From NCBI RefSeq assembly GCF_000230995.2, contig NC_019973.1, forward strand, positions 558,001 through 622,000: 64,000 nucleotides of DNA. Direction: 5' to 3'. This DNA is from Mesorhizobium australicum WSM2073. GTDB taxonomy: Bacteria; Pseudomonadota; Alphaproteobacteria; Rhizobiales; Rhizobiaceae. The notes under the pieces are model-generated. The model had not been told where the DNA came from, made no database searches, and saw only the letters and a list, made by a program, of their open reading frames with translations. Below, piece by piece: positions 52,776 through 62,784 of this stretch (positions within the stretch are counted from its first letter, which is position 1; every line of letters begins with the position of its first letter). Position numbers and translations under genes: made by a program.

Positions 52776-54122
52776 CTACGCAGCAAGTGCTTCGACGTCA
52801 GCGTCCTCGTCAGCCGCGACCTCAGAAAACAGACGCGAAAGAGCGGCCCCTCTTGCCGGGCGATCGAGGGCGTACGATGTTCGCGTGAAGCGCATTCCGT
52901 CCAGAAGGCCATTAATGTACCCCGCGATCGTGTCAGCCGCCATGATCAGCGCGGTATCAACGGTATGGATGTATCGGCTCGTCACTGTGCCACGCGAATG
53001 ACCGAGTAATGCCGCAACGGTAGCTTCTGTGAAACCGAGGTCGTTGGCGACACTGGCAAAGCTGTGGCGGAGCACGTGGGGCGTTATGTCCTCGAGTGCG
53101 GTCCCCTTGAGAACCTTCTTCCAATACTTAGGGAAGCCAACCAGCGGCTTGCCCTCGACCGTGCCCGGAAAAACGAAGGTGTCCTGCTCATCCTTGCTCA
53201 GGTCGTCCGTCATGTCCAGAACCGGCAGCCCGACAGGCCTTACCGAGGCACCTTCCTTGCTGTCCTCGAAGCGAAGACAGCTGTTTTCAACATCGACCTC
53301 GGTCCATTTCAGGCTCACTATCTCGCTCCGTCGGCAGCCCGTGAGGGCAAGGAACCGGATGATGGCGAGAGAGGTACCCAAAGCGTCATTCTCAGCTGCC
53401 TTCCGTAGAATCGCTCCGAGTTCTCGATACTCCTGCTCTGTCAGACGGCGATCTTTGACGCGATCAGCTTGCTTCCGAACGCCGTGGGCTGGGTTCTTCT
53501 CGATGATCCCCTGCTCTATCGCGTAGGTAAAAATACCACCGAGCAAACCTACCGCACGGGCGGCTGTTCCGGCCCCACCACGAACAATCGCGCGACCTCG
53601 CGCTCTGGTCTTCACATTGGCCTTGGTCCGTCCGGCCGTGACGTCCCGGACGAAGCGGTTGACGTCGGTTGAAGCGATGTCCTTCACACGACGGGTGCCC
53701 AGAAGCGGGATGATGTGACGACGGATCCGGCTCTTGTCGATCGTCAATGTCGATACCTTTTTCGGTCGACGTCCCTTGCCCAGGATCAAGCCCTTGTCAG
53801 CATCTTCGAGATATCGCTCACAAAGTTCCTTGACGGTAATCGCCTGGTGATCGAGGCGCCGTTCCTCTGACGGGTTTTCGCCCTGGGCGATTTTCCCCAG
53901 GAGTATGCGTGCTTCTCGACGGGCGGTTTCGGGTGTCCAGACGCCGTGAAGCCCAATCGTATAGCGGCGGGTACGACCGGCGGCGCGGTACTGGACGAGG
54001 TAGCTTCGTTTTCCAGACCGAAACATGCGTAGTCCGAACCCCGGCAACTCGTCGTCCCACATGAAATAGTCCGCATCGCGTACTTCGGCAGCATCGACAA
54101 CGCGCTTTGTCAGTCTGGCCAT
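52776..54122 (-). CDS. int: Tyrosine-type integrase of the island
   Basis: 448 aa from ATG 54122. N-terminal DUF4102-type arm-binding part ('MARLTKRVVDAAEVRDADYFMWDDELPGFGLRMFRSGKRSYLVQYRAAGRTRRYTIG'), a SAM-like core-binding domain (about 95-210) and the catalytic domain. Catalytic residues are Arg264 (ALTGCRRSEIV), His349-x-x-Arg352-His353 (HVLRHSFAS), Gly-His375 (LLGHSRG) and Tyr384 (TSRYIHT). All are present, so excision or integration should be possible. It lies at the attR end, with repeated GGAAGCA motifs overlapping its upstream region. Confidence 0.95.
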   Translation of the reverse strand: MARLTKRVVDAAEVRDADYFMWDDELPGFGLRMFRSGKRSYLVQYRAAGRTRRYTIGLHGVWTPETARREARILLGKIAQGENPSEERRLDHQAITVKELCERYLEDADKGLILGKGRRPKKVSTLTIDKSRIRRHIIPLLGTRRVKDIASTDVNRFVRDVTAGRTKANVKTRARGRAIVRGGAGTAARAVGLLGGIFTYAIEQGIIEKNPAHGVRKQADRVKDRRLTEQEYRELGAILRKAAENDALGTSLAIIRFLALTGCRRSEIVSLKWTEVDVENSCLRFEDSKEGASVRPVGLPVLDMTDDLSKDEQDTFVFPGTVEGKPLVGFPKYWKKVLKGTALEDITPHVLRHSFASVANDLGFTEATVAALLGHSRGTVTSRYIHTVDTALIMAADTIAGYINGLLDGMRFTRTSYALDRPARGAALSRLFSEVAADEDADVEALAA

Positions 54123-54150
54123 GAGTTGCCCTTCCTGCACACCTCTCGCC

Positions 54151-54177
54151 TGCTTCCGCGGAAGCACCATGGAAGCA
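54151..54177. promoter_or_regulatory. Candidate right arm-type integrase sites
   Basis: GGAAGCA appears inverted at 54151-54157 (TGCTTCC) and directly at 54160-54166 and 54171-54177; the direct pair has the same 11-bp spacing as the left-end pair at 23691. The cluster overlaps the integrase upstream region, which could also allow autoregulation. Confidence 0.5.
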
Positions 54178-54306
54178 GGCGGGAGAAAATCTCGACCTGC
54201 TGCAGCCTACCAATTTCGGCGCCATGGTCAAAATAAATGTGTGGAATCAGACGGATGGAGGGCTACGGCGTACAAAGAGAAACGTATCGGAAAGCCGCAG
54301 AAATTT

Positions 54307-54352
54307 CCTCCGAAGGCAGAGGTCACAGGTTCGAATCCTGTCGGGTGCGCCA
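54307..54352. repeat. attR, 46-bp direct repeat of the tRNA-Arg 3' end
   Basis: Identical to 23578-23623. No tRNA 5' half precedes it, so it is a duplicated target and not a second tRNA gene. Confidence 0.93.
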
Positions 54353-54360
54353 TGCTTCCA

Positions 54361-55654
54361 GGGTCCGTTCCGGACACATAGGTTACGGTTTATACCGGAG
54401 ACATGGGTAACACTTTTGGCCCGAAGGGGTTTTGGAGTGGTTCGAGCCTGCATGTCTCATCGTCGAAATATCCCAAATCATAGTCCATGAAGCTAGCCAG
54501 CCAGATATGGTCCTCGACCTGTTTGATGCCGACGCTCTGGCCGGCGAAAACGAGGCTGAGGTTGATCTTCTTTCTGTTATAGCAGATGCGGCCGCAGGTA
54601 GTGACGATGACAGCCTTGTCGTGAAACGGATAATCGAGATCTGGCAGGCCGGCATAGGGTCGCGTTGAGGGTGCGTAACGCTCTGCCGGACAGTCCATGC
54701 CGAGGGCCTGGTGGGGGCGTTCTGAGTTGAACTCGTCGATGAAGTCATCGAACCTGGCCTGCTGCTGCAGAAAGTTGGCGCCTGCCGGTTTGGTGGTTTC
54801 CTTCTTCAGGGTCAGGTGCATGCGTTCATGGCGCCCGTTCTGCTGCGGGCAGCCCGGTTTGATGCGCTCGATGTCGATGCCCAGGCGCAGCCACCAGACC
54901 GACAGTTTGCTGAGGTTGAACAGCGCATTGGGGCTGGCGAAGGGAACACCATTGTCGGTCCTGATCGCGCTGGGCAGGCCGAACTCCTTGAAAACCCTTT
55001 CGAACACGGTGAAGGCATAGGCTTCCTTCGTGGTCGACAGCGCCTCGCAGGCGATGAGATAACGGCTGGCGAAGTCGGTGATCGTCAGCGGATAGCAATA
55101 GCGCCGATCGGCGAGCATGAACTCGCCCTTGTAGTCGGCACACCAAAGATCGTTGGGCCGACAGCCGTTGGAAAGCGGTGTTCCCGTCGCCCTGTTGCGC
55201 CTTCGCTTGCGGTGCTCGACCATCCCGTGCCGGTCGAGCACGGCGTGCACGGTCGAAATCGCGGGCCGGTGCACATCCGGATATAGCCGGGCCAGCCGCT
55301 CGCGTATCTTCGGCGCACCCCAAGTCGGCTTGTCTTGCTTCAGACGCACAATCAGCTTCTCGATTTGAAACGGAAGCTGATTGGCATGGCGGTAGGGCCG
55401 GCGCGATCGATCCGTCAGCCCCTCCAAGCCGCTATCATTGTAGCGCGTGAGGATCTTGTAGCCGGTCTTGCGCGAGATATCGAACTCACGGCAAAGCACG
55501 GCCATCTTCTCGCCGTCCAGCAGCCGCGCGACGAACTTCAGCCGCTCGTCCATGACGTTACACTCCTTCCAAGGCACCTTGCTCTCCTTGCAAAGGGCCG
55601 AAAGTGTAACCCATCTATCCGGAATGAACTGTCACCCATCTCTCGGGAAGGGCA
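54361..55654 (-). mobile_element. IS481-family insertion sequence
   Basis: About 1.29 kb around one transposase gene. The ends form imperfect inverted repeats: the left reads ACATAGGTTACGG..TATACC then GGAGACATGGGTAACAC, the right, inverted, reads AGATGGGTGACAG..CATTCC then GGATAGATGGGTTACAC. Exact tips are uncertain by about 10 bp. It starts within 10 bp of attR, just outside the island. Confidence 0.8.
54390..55577 (-). CDS. IS481-family transposase
   Basis: 395 aa. N-terminal HTH ('ERLKFVARLLDGEKMAVLCREFDISRKTGYKILTRYNDSGLEGLTDRSRRP') and an integrase-core DDE domain: first Asp in 'PNDLWCADYKGEF', second in 'AIRTDNGVPFASP', Glu in 'DEFNSERPHQALG'. The C-terminal beta part is typical of the family. 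The frame is intact, so the element may be active. The gene extends to within 30 bp of the left end of the element. Confidence 0.95.
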   Translation of the reverse strand: MPWKECNVMDERLKFVARLLDGEKMAVLCREFDISRKTGYKILTRYNDSGLEGLTDRSRRPYRHANQLPFQIEKLIVRLKQDKPTWGAPKIRERLARLYPDVHRPAISTVHAVLDRHGMVEHRKRRRNRATGTPLSNGCRPNDLWCADYKGEFMLADRRYCYPLTITDFASRYLIACEALSTTKEAYAFTVFERVFKEFGLPSAIRTDNGVPFASPNALFNLSKLSVWWLRLGIDIERIKPGCPQQNGRHERMHLTLKKETTKPAGANFLQQQARFDDFIDEFNSERPHQALGMDCPAERYAPSTRPYAGLPDLDYPFHDKAVIVTTCGRICYNRKKINLSLVFAGQSVGIKQVEDHIWLASFMDYDLGYFDDETCRLEPLQNPFGPKVLPMSPV

Positions 55655-55732
55655 CAGGGTCCGTTCCGGACACATAGGTTACGGTTTATATCGGAGACAT
55701 GGTAACACTTCTGACCCGAACGGGTTTTGGAG
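55655..55732. repeat. 78-bp relic of the same IS481 end
   Basis: Matches 54359-54437 with a few changes (for example GGAGACATGGTAACACTTCT against GGAGACATGGGTAACACTTT) and one missing base. It is in the same orientation, directly after the intact element, and ends inside the 5' end of the dehydrogenase gene. Probably the remains of an earlier copy. Confidence 0.85.
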
Positions 55733-55738
55733 CCAGAC

Positions 55739-56497
55739 TTGGCCACAACCACCACCAGGCGTGTCCTGATCACCGGCGCCGGCGCTGCCGACGGCATCGG
55801 CTTTGCCATTGCGCGGCAGTTTGGCCGGGCCGGGCATGCGGTTTTCCTGACCGGCGCCAGCGCGCGGGTGCTGGAGCGCGCTGACGAGCTTCGCGGCGAG
55901 GGCGTCGATGCCACGGCCGCGGTCGCCGATCTTACCATCGCGACGGAGGTGGAGCGGCTGCGGGCCGAGGTCGGCGCTGTCGCTATCCTGGTCAACAATG
56001 CCGGCATGGGTTCGCTGGCGTCGCCGTCCGTGGACAAGACGTTCCTGGCGATGAGCGAGGCCGAGTGGGACCGGGGCATCGAGACCAGCCTGAAGACCGC
56101 GTTTCTCGTCACCAGGGCGTTTCTGCCGGCGATGGTCGAAACGGGGTATGGGCGCATCGTCAACGTCGTGTCGGTGACCGGGCCGCTGGTCTCCTACCAG
56201 GGCACCGCCGCCTATTCCGCGGCGAAGGCCGGCATGGTCGGCCTGACCCGGACATTGGCGCTGGAAGTGGCGCGCCACGGGATCACCGCCAATGCCGTCG
56301 CGCCCGGCTGGATCGAAACCGGCGCGTCGAGCGAGGCGGAGCGGATGACGGCCCTGCATGCGCCGCCGGGCCGCGCCGGCCGGCCCGACGAGGTCGCGGC
56401 GGCGGTCGTGTTCCTGGCTTCCGAGAGCGCCAGCTATATCAACGGCGCCTTGCTGGTGGTCGATGGCGGCAACAGCCTTGAAGAACGCAAGGGATAG
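55739..56497 (+). CDS. Short-chain dehydrogenase/reductase, 5' end altered by IS relic
   Basis: 252 aa from TTG 55739; another TTG at 55727 lies inside the IS relic. No ATG is available before the Rossmann motif, so the original start was probably lost or changed when the relic formed. Motifs are intact: nucleotide-binding 'LITGAGAADGIGFAIARQFG' (TGxxxGIG), 'ILVNNAGMGS' (NNAG), the catalytic Tyr-x-x-x-Lys in 'AAYSAAKAGMVGLTRTLALE' and 'ASYINGALLVVDGG' at the end. It is a classical FabG-like NAD(P)H oxidoreductase, substrate unknown. Confidence 0.85.
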   Translation: MATTTTRRVLITGAGAADGIGFAIARQFGRAGHAVFLTGASARVLERADELRGEGVDATAAVADLTIATEVERLRAEVGAVAILVNNAGMGSLASPSVDKTFLAMSEAEWDRGIETSLKTAFLVTRAFLPAMVETGYGRIVNVVSVTGPLVSYQGTAAYSAAKAGMVGLTRTLALEVARHGITANAVAPGWIETGASSEAERMTALHAPPGRAGRPDEVAAAVVFLASESASYINGALLVVDGGNSLEERKG

Positions 56498-56657
56498 ACG
56501 GCGCGGCCAGTCTCATGCCTTGGCGGATTTCCACCTTGGCGCAACTCCTTTCACCGTAATGAAGTGTAACCTCTATCTCGTTAGAAATTTCCCCGCCGCC
56601 ACCTGGCCGCTGGCACCGTAGCTTGACTTAACTATCAGTCTGCACTAATCATAAGTC

Positions 56658-56969
56658 ATGACTGTTGATAGCGCACAGCTTGCCGCCCTGGGCGATCCGA
56701 CCCGAAGGCAGATTTTCGAGCTGATCGCGGAGCGTCCGCGCTCGGTGGCGGAGGTCACGCGGCAGGTCAGCGTGTCGCAGTCCGCGGTGTCGCAGCATCT
56801 CAAGGTGCTTCGCGACTCGCGGCTGGTGCGCGCGGAGCCGAAGGGCGCCAGCAACGTCTACCACATCGATCCGCACGGGCTGGGCCAGATGCGCGCCTGG
56901 CTCGACCGGTTCTGGAGCAAGACGCTCGCGGCCTACAAGCTGGCCGTCGAGACCCCACCAGAGGAGTGA
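56658..56969 (+). CDS. ArsR-family transcriptional repressor
   Basis: 103 aa. A full ArsR-type winged helix: 'LAALGDPTRRQIFELIAERPRSVAEVTRQVSVSQSAVSQHLKVLRDSRLVRAEPKGASNVYHID', without metal-binding Cys pairs. This 'SRPBCC-associated' subgroup is normally encoded directly before an AHSA1 domain gene, as here (the next ATG is 2 nt after the stop). It probably represses its own operon. Confidence 0.93.
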   Translation: MTVDSAQLAALGDPTRRQIFELIAERPRSVAEVTRQVSVSQSAVSQHLKVLRDSRLVRAEPKGASNVYHIDPHGLGQMRAWLDRFWSKTLAAYKLAVETPPEE

Positions 56970-56971
56970 CC

Positions 56972-57457
56972 ATGAACACCCAGATCCCCATCGCCTCCGT
57001 GAAACAATCCGTCGTCGTCGAGGCGCCGATCGAGCGCGCCTTCAAGGTCTTCACCGAGGATTTTGGCAGTTTCAAACCGCCCGAGCATAACCTGCTTGCA
57101 GCCCAGATCGCCGAGACGGTGTTCGAGCCTCGCGTCGGCGGCCACGTCTATGACCGCGGCGTCGACGGCAGCGAGTGCCGCTGGGCGCGCGTGCTGGCCT
57201 ATGAGCCCCCCAACCGCGTGCTCCTGAGCTGGGACATCAGCCCGCAATGGCGCATCGAGACCGACCCGGCCAAGACCAGCGAGTGGGAAGTGCGGTTCAC
57301 CGCCGAAACGGCTGGGCGTACCCGCGTCGAGATCGAGCACCGCAACCTGGAGCGCCATGGCCAGGGCTGGGAAGGTGTGCGCGACAGCGTCGCCGGCGAT
57401 CAGGGCTGGCCGCTTTACCTGCAGCGCTATGCCGATCTGGTTGCTCGGCAGGCCTGA
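56972..57457 (+). CDS. SRPBCC/AHSA1-domain protein
   Basis: 161 aa from ATG 56972 (GTG 56966 overlapping the previous stop is possible). 'VVVEAPIERAFKVFTEDFGSFKPPEHN', 'FEPRVGGHVYDRGVDGSECRWARVLAYEPPNRVLLSWDI' and 'TRVEIEHRNLERHGQGWEGVRDSVAGDQGW' are the Aha1/START-like fold of this group, a cavity protein binding a small hydrophobic ligand. It is co-transcribed with the ArsR regulator. Ligand unknown. Confidence 0.9.
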   Translation: MNTQIPIASVKQSVVVEAPIERAFKVFTEDFGSFKPPEHNLLAAQIAETVFEPRVGGHVYDRGVDGSECRWARVLAYEPPNRVLLSWDISPQWRIETDPAKTSEWEVRFTAETAGRTRVEIEHRNLERHGQGWEGVRDSVAGDQGWPLYLQRYADLVARQA

Positions 57458-57490
57458 TCGCGGTTCAAAGGCGCTTCGCCGCCTGGGTGG

Positions 57491-58291
57491 TCAGGGCGCC
57501 ACGCCCCTGCACGCCCAGGCGACATTGGCGAACGACCTCGGGCCGTCCGGTCGCCCGGCCTGATAGGCATCGCGGACGGCAGCCTCGGTGCGCTCGCGCT
57601 CGGCTGCCTCCAGCGTGGTCACGTATTTGCCGAGCGAGCCCTCGCCGGCTGAAATCGGCGTCCAGTAATCGGCGAAGTCCTGGTAATCCATACGGATCAT
57701 CAGCTCGGTTTCGGTCACGTCGGCCAGCCCCTGCTCGATGAAGGTCCGCTTCATTTCGCCGGGCTGCATCATCGGCTGGAAGCAATAGCGGCCGCGCAGC
57801 TGGCGCCCGCTCTCGCTGAGCGCGGCGACCGTGTCGATCATCATGCGCATGCCCGCCATGCCGCCGAGATGGTCCCACACCACGGCCGCGACCACGCCGC
57901 CCGGCCGCGTCACCCGGCGCATTTCGGCAACCGCCTTGCCGGCTTCCGGCACGAAGTGAAGCACCAGCAGCGCCAGCGCGCGGTCGAACGCATGGTCGGC
58001 GAACGGCAAGGCGGTGGCGTCGGCCTGCGATATCTCGATGCGCGGATCGGTGTTGCGTCGCTTTGCGGCCTCGACGAAAACAGGCGAAAAGTCGATGGCC
58101 GCGATCGCCGCGAGGTCGGCGGATTTCGCCAGTTCGAACGTCAGGCTGCCGGTGCCGCAGCCGACGTCGAGGATCTTTTCGCCAGGGGCGAACCCGGCGA
58201 AACCGATGAAGCTGGGCGCGAGCTTTCGGCTCCAGCGGCCCATGAGTTGCTCATAGCCGGACGCGTCATGAACGGTGAAACTCGACGTCAT
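57491..58291 (-). CDS. Class I SAM-dependent methyltransferase
   Basis: 266 aa. SAM-binding motif I is 'KILDVGCGTGSLTFELA' (about residues 38-54), motif II is 'AIDFSPVFVEAAKRR', then 'ISQADATALPFADHAFDRALALLVLHFV' and 'EMRRVTRPGGVVAAVVWD', the UbiE/COQ5-like (Methyltransf_11) pattern. It ends convergent to the SRPBCC gene. Substrate not deducible. Confidence 0.9.
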   Translation of the reverse strand: MTSSFTVHDASGYEQLMGRWSRKLAPSFIGFAGFAPGEKILDVGCGTGSLTFELAKSADLAAIAAIDFSPVFVEAAKRRNTDPRIEISQADATALPFADHAFDRALALLVLHFVPEAGKAVAEMRRVTRPGGVVAAVVWDHLGGMAGMRMMIDTVAALSESGRQLRGRYCFQPMMQPGEMKRTFIEQGLADVTETELMIRMDYQDFADYWTPISAGEGSLGKYVTTLEAAERERTEAAVRDAYQAGRPDGPRSFANVAWACRGVAP

Positions 58292-58403
58292 ATGCGCCTC
58301 CCTTGGCTGCGGGCGCAGGCTAGACCTCTATCAGGATGAAGCCAAGGCAGGGGAGCGCACGGCGGACGCCTGCCTCCGAGTGCGGGAGGAAAAGTCCGGC
58401 TCT

Positions 58404-59528
58404 TTATGCGACACCCTTGAATGCCGCCACGCTCTCGCGCTCCACCAGCGGGCATTCCAGCTTGGTGATTGGATATCGCCCCCGCCCCACTATCGCAGGC
58501 GCTTCCAGCTGCTCGATCGCCCATTGGCCCATGGCCATGTGCGGAAGGATCGACGTCGTCAGCGGCGGGAACAAATGCCGGGCGATTTCCTCGTCGTCAT
58601 AGCCAACGACCGAGATGTCGGCGGGAATGTGCAGGCCGGCTTCCTTCAGGGCTTCGTAGCAGCCGATCGCGGTGCGGTCGTTCTGGCAGAAGATGGCGGT
58701 CGGGCGGTCCTTCAGGGCCAAGAGCTTCACTGTCGCGGCGTAGCCGGCGCTGGCCGACCAGTCGCCCTCGACCACCAGTTCGGGGTCGAAGGGGATGTCG
58801 GCGGTGGCGAGCGCGCGGCGGTAGCCTTTCAGCCGGTCCTGTGCTGCCTGCATCCAGGGTTCGCCCGTGATGGTGGCGATGCGGCGGTGGCCGTGGCTGA
58901 TCAGGTGTCGCGTCGAGCTCTGGCCGCCGGCGATTTCGGAGGGCACCACGGCGGGGAATGCATAGTCCGCCGTGTAGCAGTTGAGCAGAATGACCGGAAT
59001 GTCGAGGCCGTAGAGGAAGTCGGGCGCCGTGATTTCGCGGGTGAAGATGGTCATGTAGATCAATGCCGAAATGCCGCGCCTGGTCAGCGCCGAAATGGCG
59101 CGCGACTCCATCACGGCGTCTCCCATGGTCTGCGCCACCAGAAGCACGTTGCCAGCATTCCACGAGGCCTGGCGCGCGCCCTCGATGGCGACCACGGCTT
59201 CCGGGCTGGTGGCGAGCTGGTCGACGGCGAAGCCGATCACGCCGTCGAGTCCGTCGAAGGCGGGGCCATCAAAAGCCCCCTCGAAAGCCGCAACGGGCTT
59301 CAGCGCGGAGAAGGCGGGGGCGCTGTAGCCAAGCGCGCGCGCCGCCTCGATCACCCGCTCCCGAGTCTGCCGGGACAGGCGAATGCCAGGTGAATTGTTG
59401 AGCACGAAGGAAACCGTCGCCTGCGAGCAGCCGGCGGCGCGTGCGATGTCGGTCATGGTGACGCGGCCCTTGGGCTTTGCCGCCGCCTTGCGGCGCTTCC
59501 TGATGGCCTGGTCCGTCGTCTCGCTCAT
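58404..59528 (-). CDS. LacI-family transcriptional regulator
   Basis: 374 aa. A Lys/Arg-rich N-terminal extension of about 20 residues precedes the LacI HTH 'VTMTDIARAAGCSQATVSFVLN' and hinge 'RVIEAARALGYS'. The ligand-binding domain follows ('HRRIATITGEPWMQAAQDRLKGYRRAL', 'PTAIFCQNDRTAIGCYEALKEAGLHIPADISVVGYDDEEIA', 'PPLTTSILPHMAMGQWAIEQL'). It is divergent from the sugar ABC transporter operon that begins at 60144 and is the likely repressor of it. Confidence 0.92.
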   Translation of the reverse strand: MSETTDQAIRKRRKAAAKPKGRVTMTDIARAAGCSQATVSFVLNNSPGIRLSRQTRERVIEAARALGYSAPAFSALKPVAAFEGAFDGPAFDGLDGVIGFAVDQLATSPEAVVAIEGARQASWNAGNVLLVAQTMGDAVMESRAISALTRRGISALIYMTIFTREITAPDFLYGLDIPVILLNCYTADYAFPAVVPSEIAGGQSSTRHLISHGHRRIATITGEPWMQAAQDRLKGYRRALATADIPFDPELVVEGDWSASAGYAATVKLLALKDRPTAIFCQNDRTAIGCYEALKEAGLHIPADISVVGYDDEEIARHLFPPLTTSILPHMAMGQWAIEQLEAPAIVGRGRYPITKLECPLVERESVAAFKGVA

Positions 59529-59772
59529 GCCGCCCCCAAATTCCCAGCCTGTCTAGCTGTAGCCCGCCGGGCCGACAAGATGAGGCGACGCTTCCGATTC
59601 ACATGCGCATCGACCGAACTAATAACTATTACCATCCTTAGGCCCACTCCCGCCATACAGGCTCGAGCCCTCGCAAAACCAGAGGTCGCAAAGCCCCCGC
59701 TGCGTGCGATCAGCCATCGCCGCGTCGGCAAATCGATTCGGCCATGACACCCGAGCGCCACCGGACCGGTCG

Positions 59773-59795
59773 TTTGCTAATAGTGTTTACTAATA
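59773..59795. promoter_or_regulatory. Operator-like repeats, possible LacI-type site
   Basis: TTTGCTAATAGTG is followed at 13 bp by TTTACTAATAC, and a TAGT/ACTA dyad spans their junction. It lies in the divergent promoter region of the LacI gene and the ABC operon. Confidence 0.4.
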
Positions 59796-60059
59796 CAAGG
59801 ATGCGCTATACCGTCAATCCATCGCCTCCGGCCCCCATTGGTCCGGCTGCGATGGAAGTGTCTGTGAATGGCCCGATGGGGAGCGGATATGACTTCCGCA
59901 AACCATGTCTCAGATATGTGATATGTCAGACAAATCGGACTATTTACGAACGAAGAATGAGTCTCTAAAGTCCGTAGCCGTGGCTGGTAACGACGCCATT
60001 CTTTCACTGCCGGGAACCCCTTGAGGAGGAGGGCGTCCACGCCGCAGACGGCAATTCAG

Positions 60060-60105
60060 GTGAGCAAGACAAATTTAGTGTGCAAGACAATCCAGTGAGC
60101 AAGTC
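60060..60105. repeat. Triple GTGxGCAAG repeat before the binding-protein gene
   Basis: GTGAGCAAGACAA at 60060, GTGTGCAAGACAA at 60078 and GTGAGCAAGTCC at 60095, spaced 18 and 17 bp. It ends about 40 bp before the start codon. It could be a regulator site in the untranslated leader. Confidence 0.6.
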
Positions 60106-60143
60106 CGGCCAGTCCTACGACTGACCAAAACGGGAGGTTGAAC

Positions 60144-61106
60144 ATGAAATCCTTGATACGCAATGCATCCGTGGCCGCCGCGGCCCTGGCTGTCGGCCTG
60201 ACGGCGACGGCAATCGCGCGCGCCGACGACAAGCCGACGCTGGCCTTCGTCGTCAACGGCGCTTCCGACTTCTGGAAAGCGGCCGAAGCCGGCGTCAAGA
60301 AGGCGCAGGGCGAACTGCCCGACTATACGCTCGAACTCAAATATCCCGAACAATCCTCCGTCGCCATCCAGCAGCGGCTGATGGACGATCTGGTGACCGC
60401 CGGCGTCAAGGGCATCATGGTCTCGGCCGTCGATCCCAAGACCTCGACGGATGGCCTGAACAAGATCGCTTCGCAAACGGCGCTGTTCACCACCGATAGC
60501 GACGCCCCGCAGACCAAGCGTGTCGCCTATATCGGCTCGTCCAATGTCGACGCCGGCAAGCAGGCGGCCGAAATCGCCAAGAAGGCGATGCCGGACGGCG
60601 GCAAGTGCCTGGGCTTCGTCGGCCTGCTCGGCGCCGACAATGCCAAGGAGCGCATCCAGGGCATGAAGGACGGCCTCGCCGGCACCAAGATCGAACTCGT
60701 CGACGTGCGCGGCGACGACATCGACCAGGCGCGTGCCAAGAAGAATGTCGAGGACGCGCTGGTCGCCAGCCCCGACGTCACCTGCATGGTCGGCTTCTAC
60801 TCCTACAACACGCCACGCATCTATGAAGCGCTGCGCGATGCCGGCAAGCTTGGCTCGATCACCGTCGTCGGCTTCGACGACGATCCGATCACGCTGGGCG
60901 GCGTCAAGGAAGGCACCATTGCCGCCACCGTCGTGCAGCAGCCCTTCGAATGGGCCTATCAGGGCATGAAGCTGATGGCCGCCTATCTCAAGGGTGACAA
61001 GTCGGGCATCCCGGCCGGCAATTTGATCATCATCCCGACCAAGATCATCGGCAAGGATGACGTCGACGCTTACGCCGCCAATCTCAAGGCGATGGCTGGA
61101 AACTAA
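60144..61106 (+). CDS. Sugar ABC transporter substrate-binding protein (RbsB/FrcB-like)
   Basis: 320 aa from ATG 60144 with GGGAGG upstream. Signal peptide 'MKSLIRNASVAAAALAVGLTATAIARA', then the periplasmic-binding-protein family 4 pattern: 'KPTLAFVVNGASDFWKAAEAGVKKAQ', 'GIMVSAVDPKTSTDGLNKIASQTALFTTDSDAP', 'VGFYSYNTPRIYEALRDAGKL' and 'TVVGFDDDPITLGGVKEGTIAATVVQQPF'. It binds a ribose-, fructose- or similar pyranose/furanose sugar. First gene of the operon with the ATPase and permease. Confidence 0.93.
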   Translation: MKSLIRNASVAAAALAVGLTATAIARADDKPTLAFVVNGASDFWKAAEAGVKKAQGELPDYTLELKYPEQSSVAIQQRLMDDLVTAGVKGIMVSAVDPKTSTDGLNKIASQTALFTTDSDAPQTKRVAYIGSSNVDAGKQAAEIAKKAMPDGGKCLGFVGLLGADNAKERIQGMKDGLAGTKIELVDVRGDDIDQARAKKNVEDALVASPDVTCMVGFYSYNTPRIYEALRDAGKLGSITVVGFDDDPITLGGVKEGTIAATVVQQPFEWAYQGMKLMAAYLKGDKSGIPAGNLIIIPTKIIGKDDVDAYAANLKAMAGN

Positions 61107-61120
61107 GACCAGAAGCAGTT

Positions 61121-61150
61121 CAGCCGGCTCAACTTCGCTTGAGCCGGCTG
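61121..61150. terminator. Hairpin between binding-protein and ATPase genes
   Basis: CAGCCGGCTCAA (61121-61132) pairs perfectly with TTGAGCCGGCTG (61139-61150) over a CTTCGC loop; no T-run follows. Such stems after the first gene of an ABC operon stabilise or partly terminate the message so that the binding protein is made in excess. Confidence 0.7.
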
Positions 61151-61227
61151 TTCGCATTGACGAACCCTGCTGGGGTCGTCAGTCTGCAGAACGGGCCATG
61201 TCGGCCCACCGGCTGCTGTCAGGCATG

Positions 61228-62772
<1,545 letters not shown>

Positions 62773-62784
62773 GCGGAGACGACG

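Larger units (their letters stand above)
59529..60143. other. Long regulatory region between LacI regulator and sugar ABC operon
   Basis: 615 bp without a supported gene. It contains TTTGCTAATA/TTTACTAATA repeated 13 bp apart (59773-59795) with the dyad TAGT-GTTT-ACTA at 59781-59792, and three spaced copies of GTGxGCAAG at 60060-60103. An AT-richer part at 59900-59980 may hold the promoter. Confidence 0.55.

Noticed and set aside
54307..54352. Second tRNA-Arg gene
   Set aside because: Only the 3' 46 nt are present; the upstream sequence cannot form the acceptor 5' strand or D-arm. It is attR.
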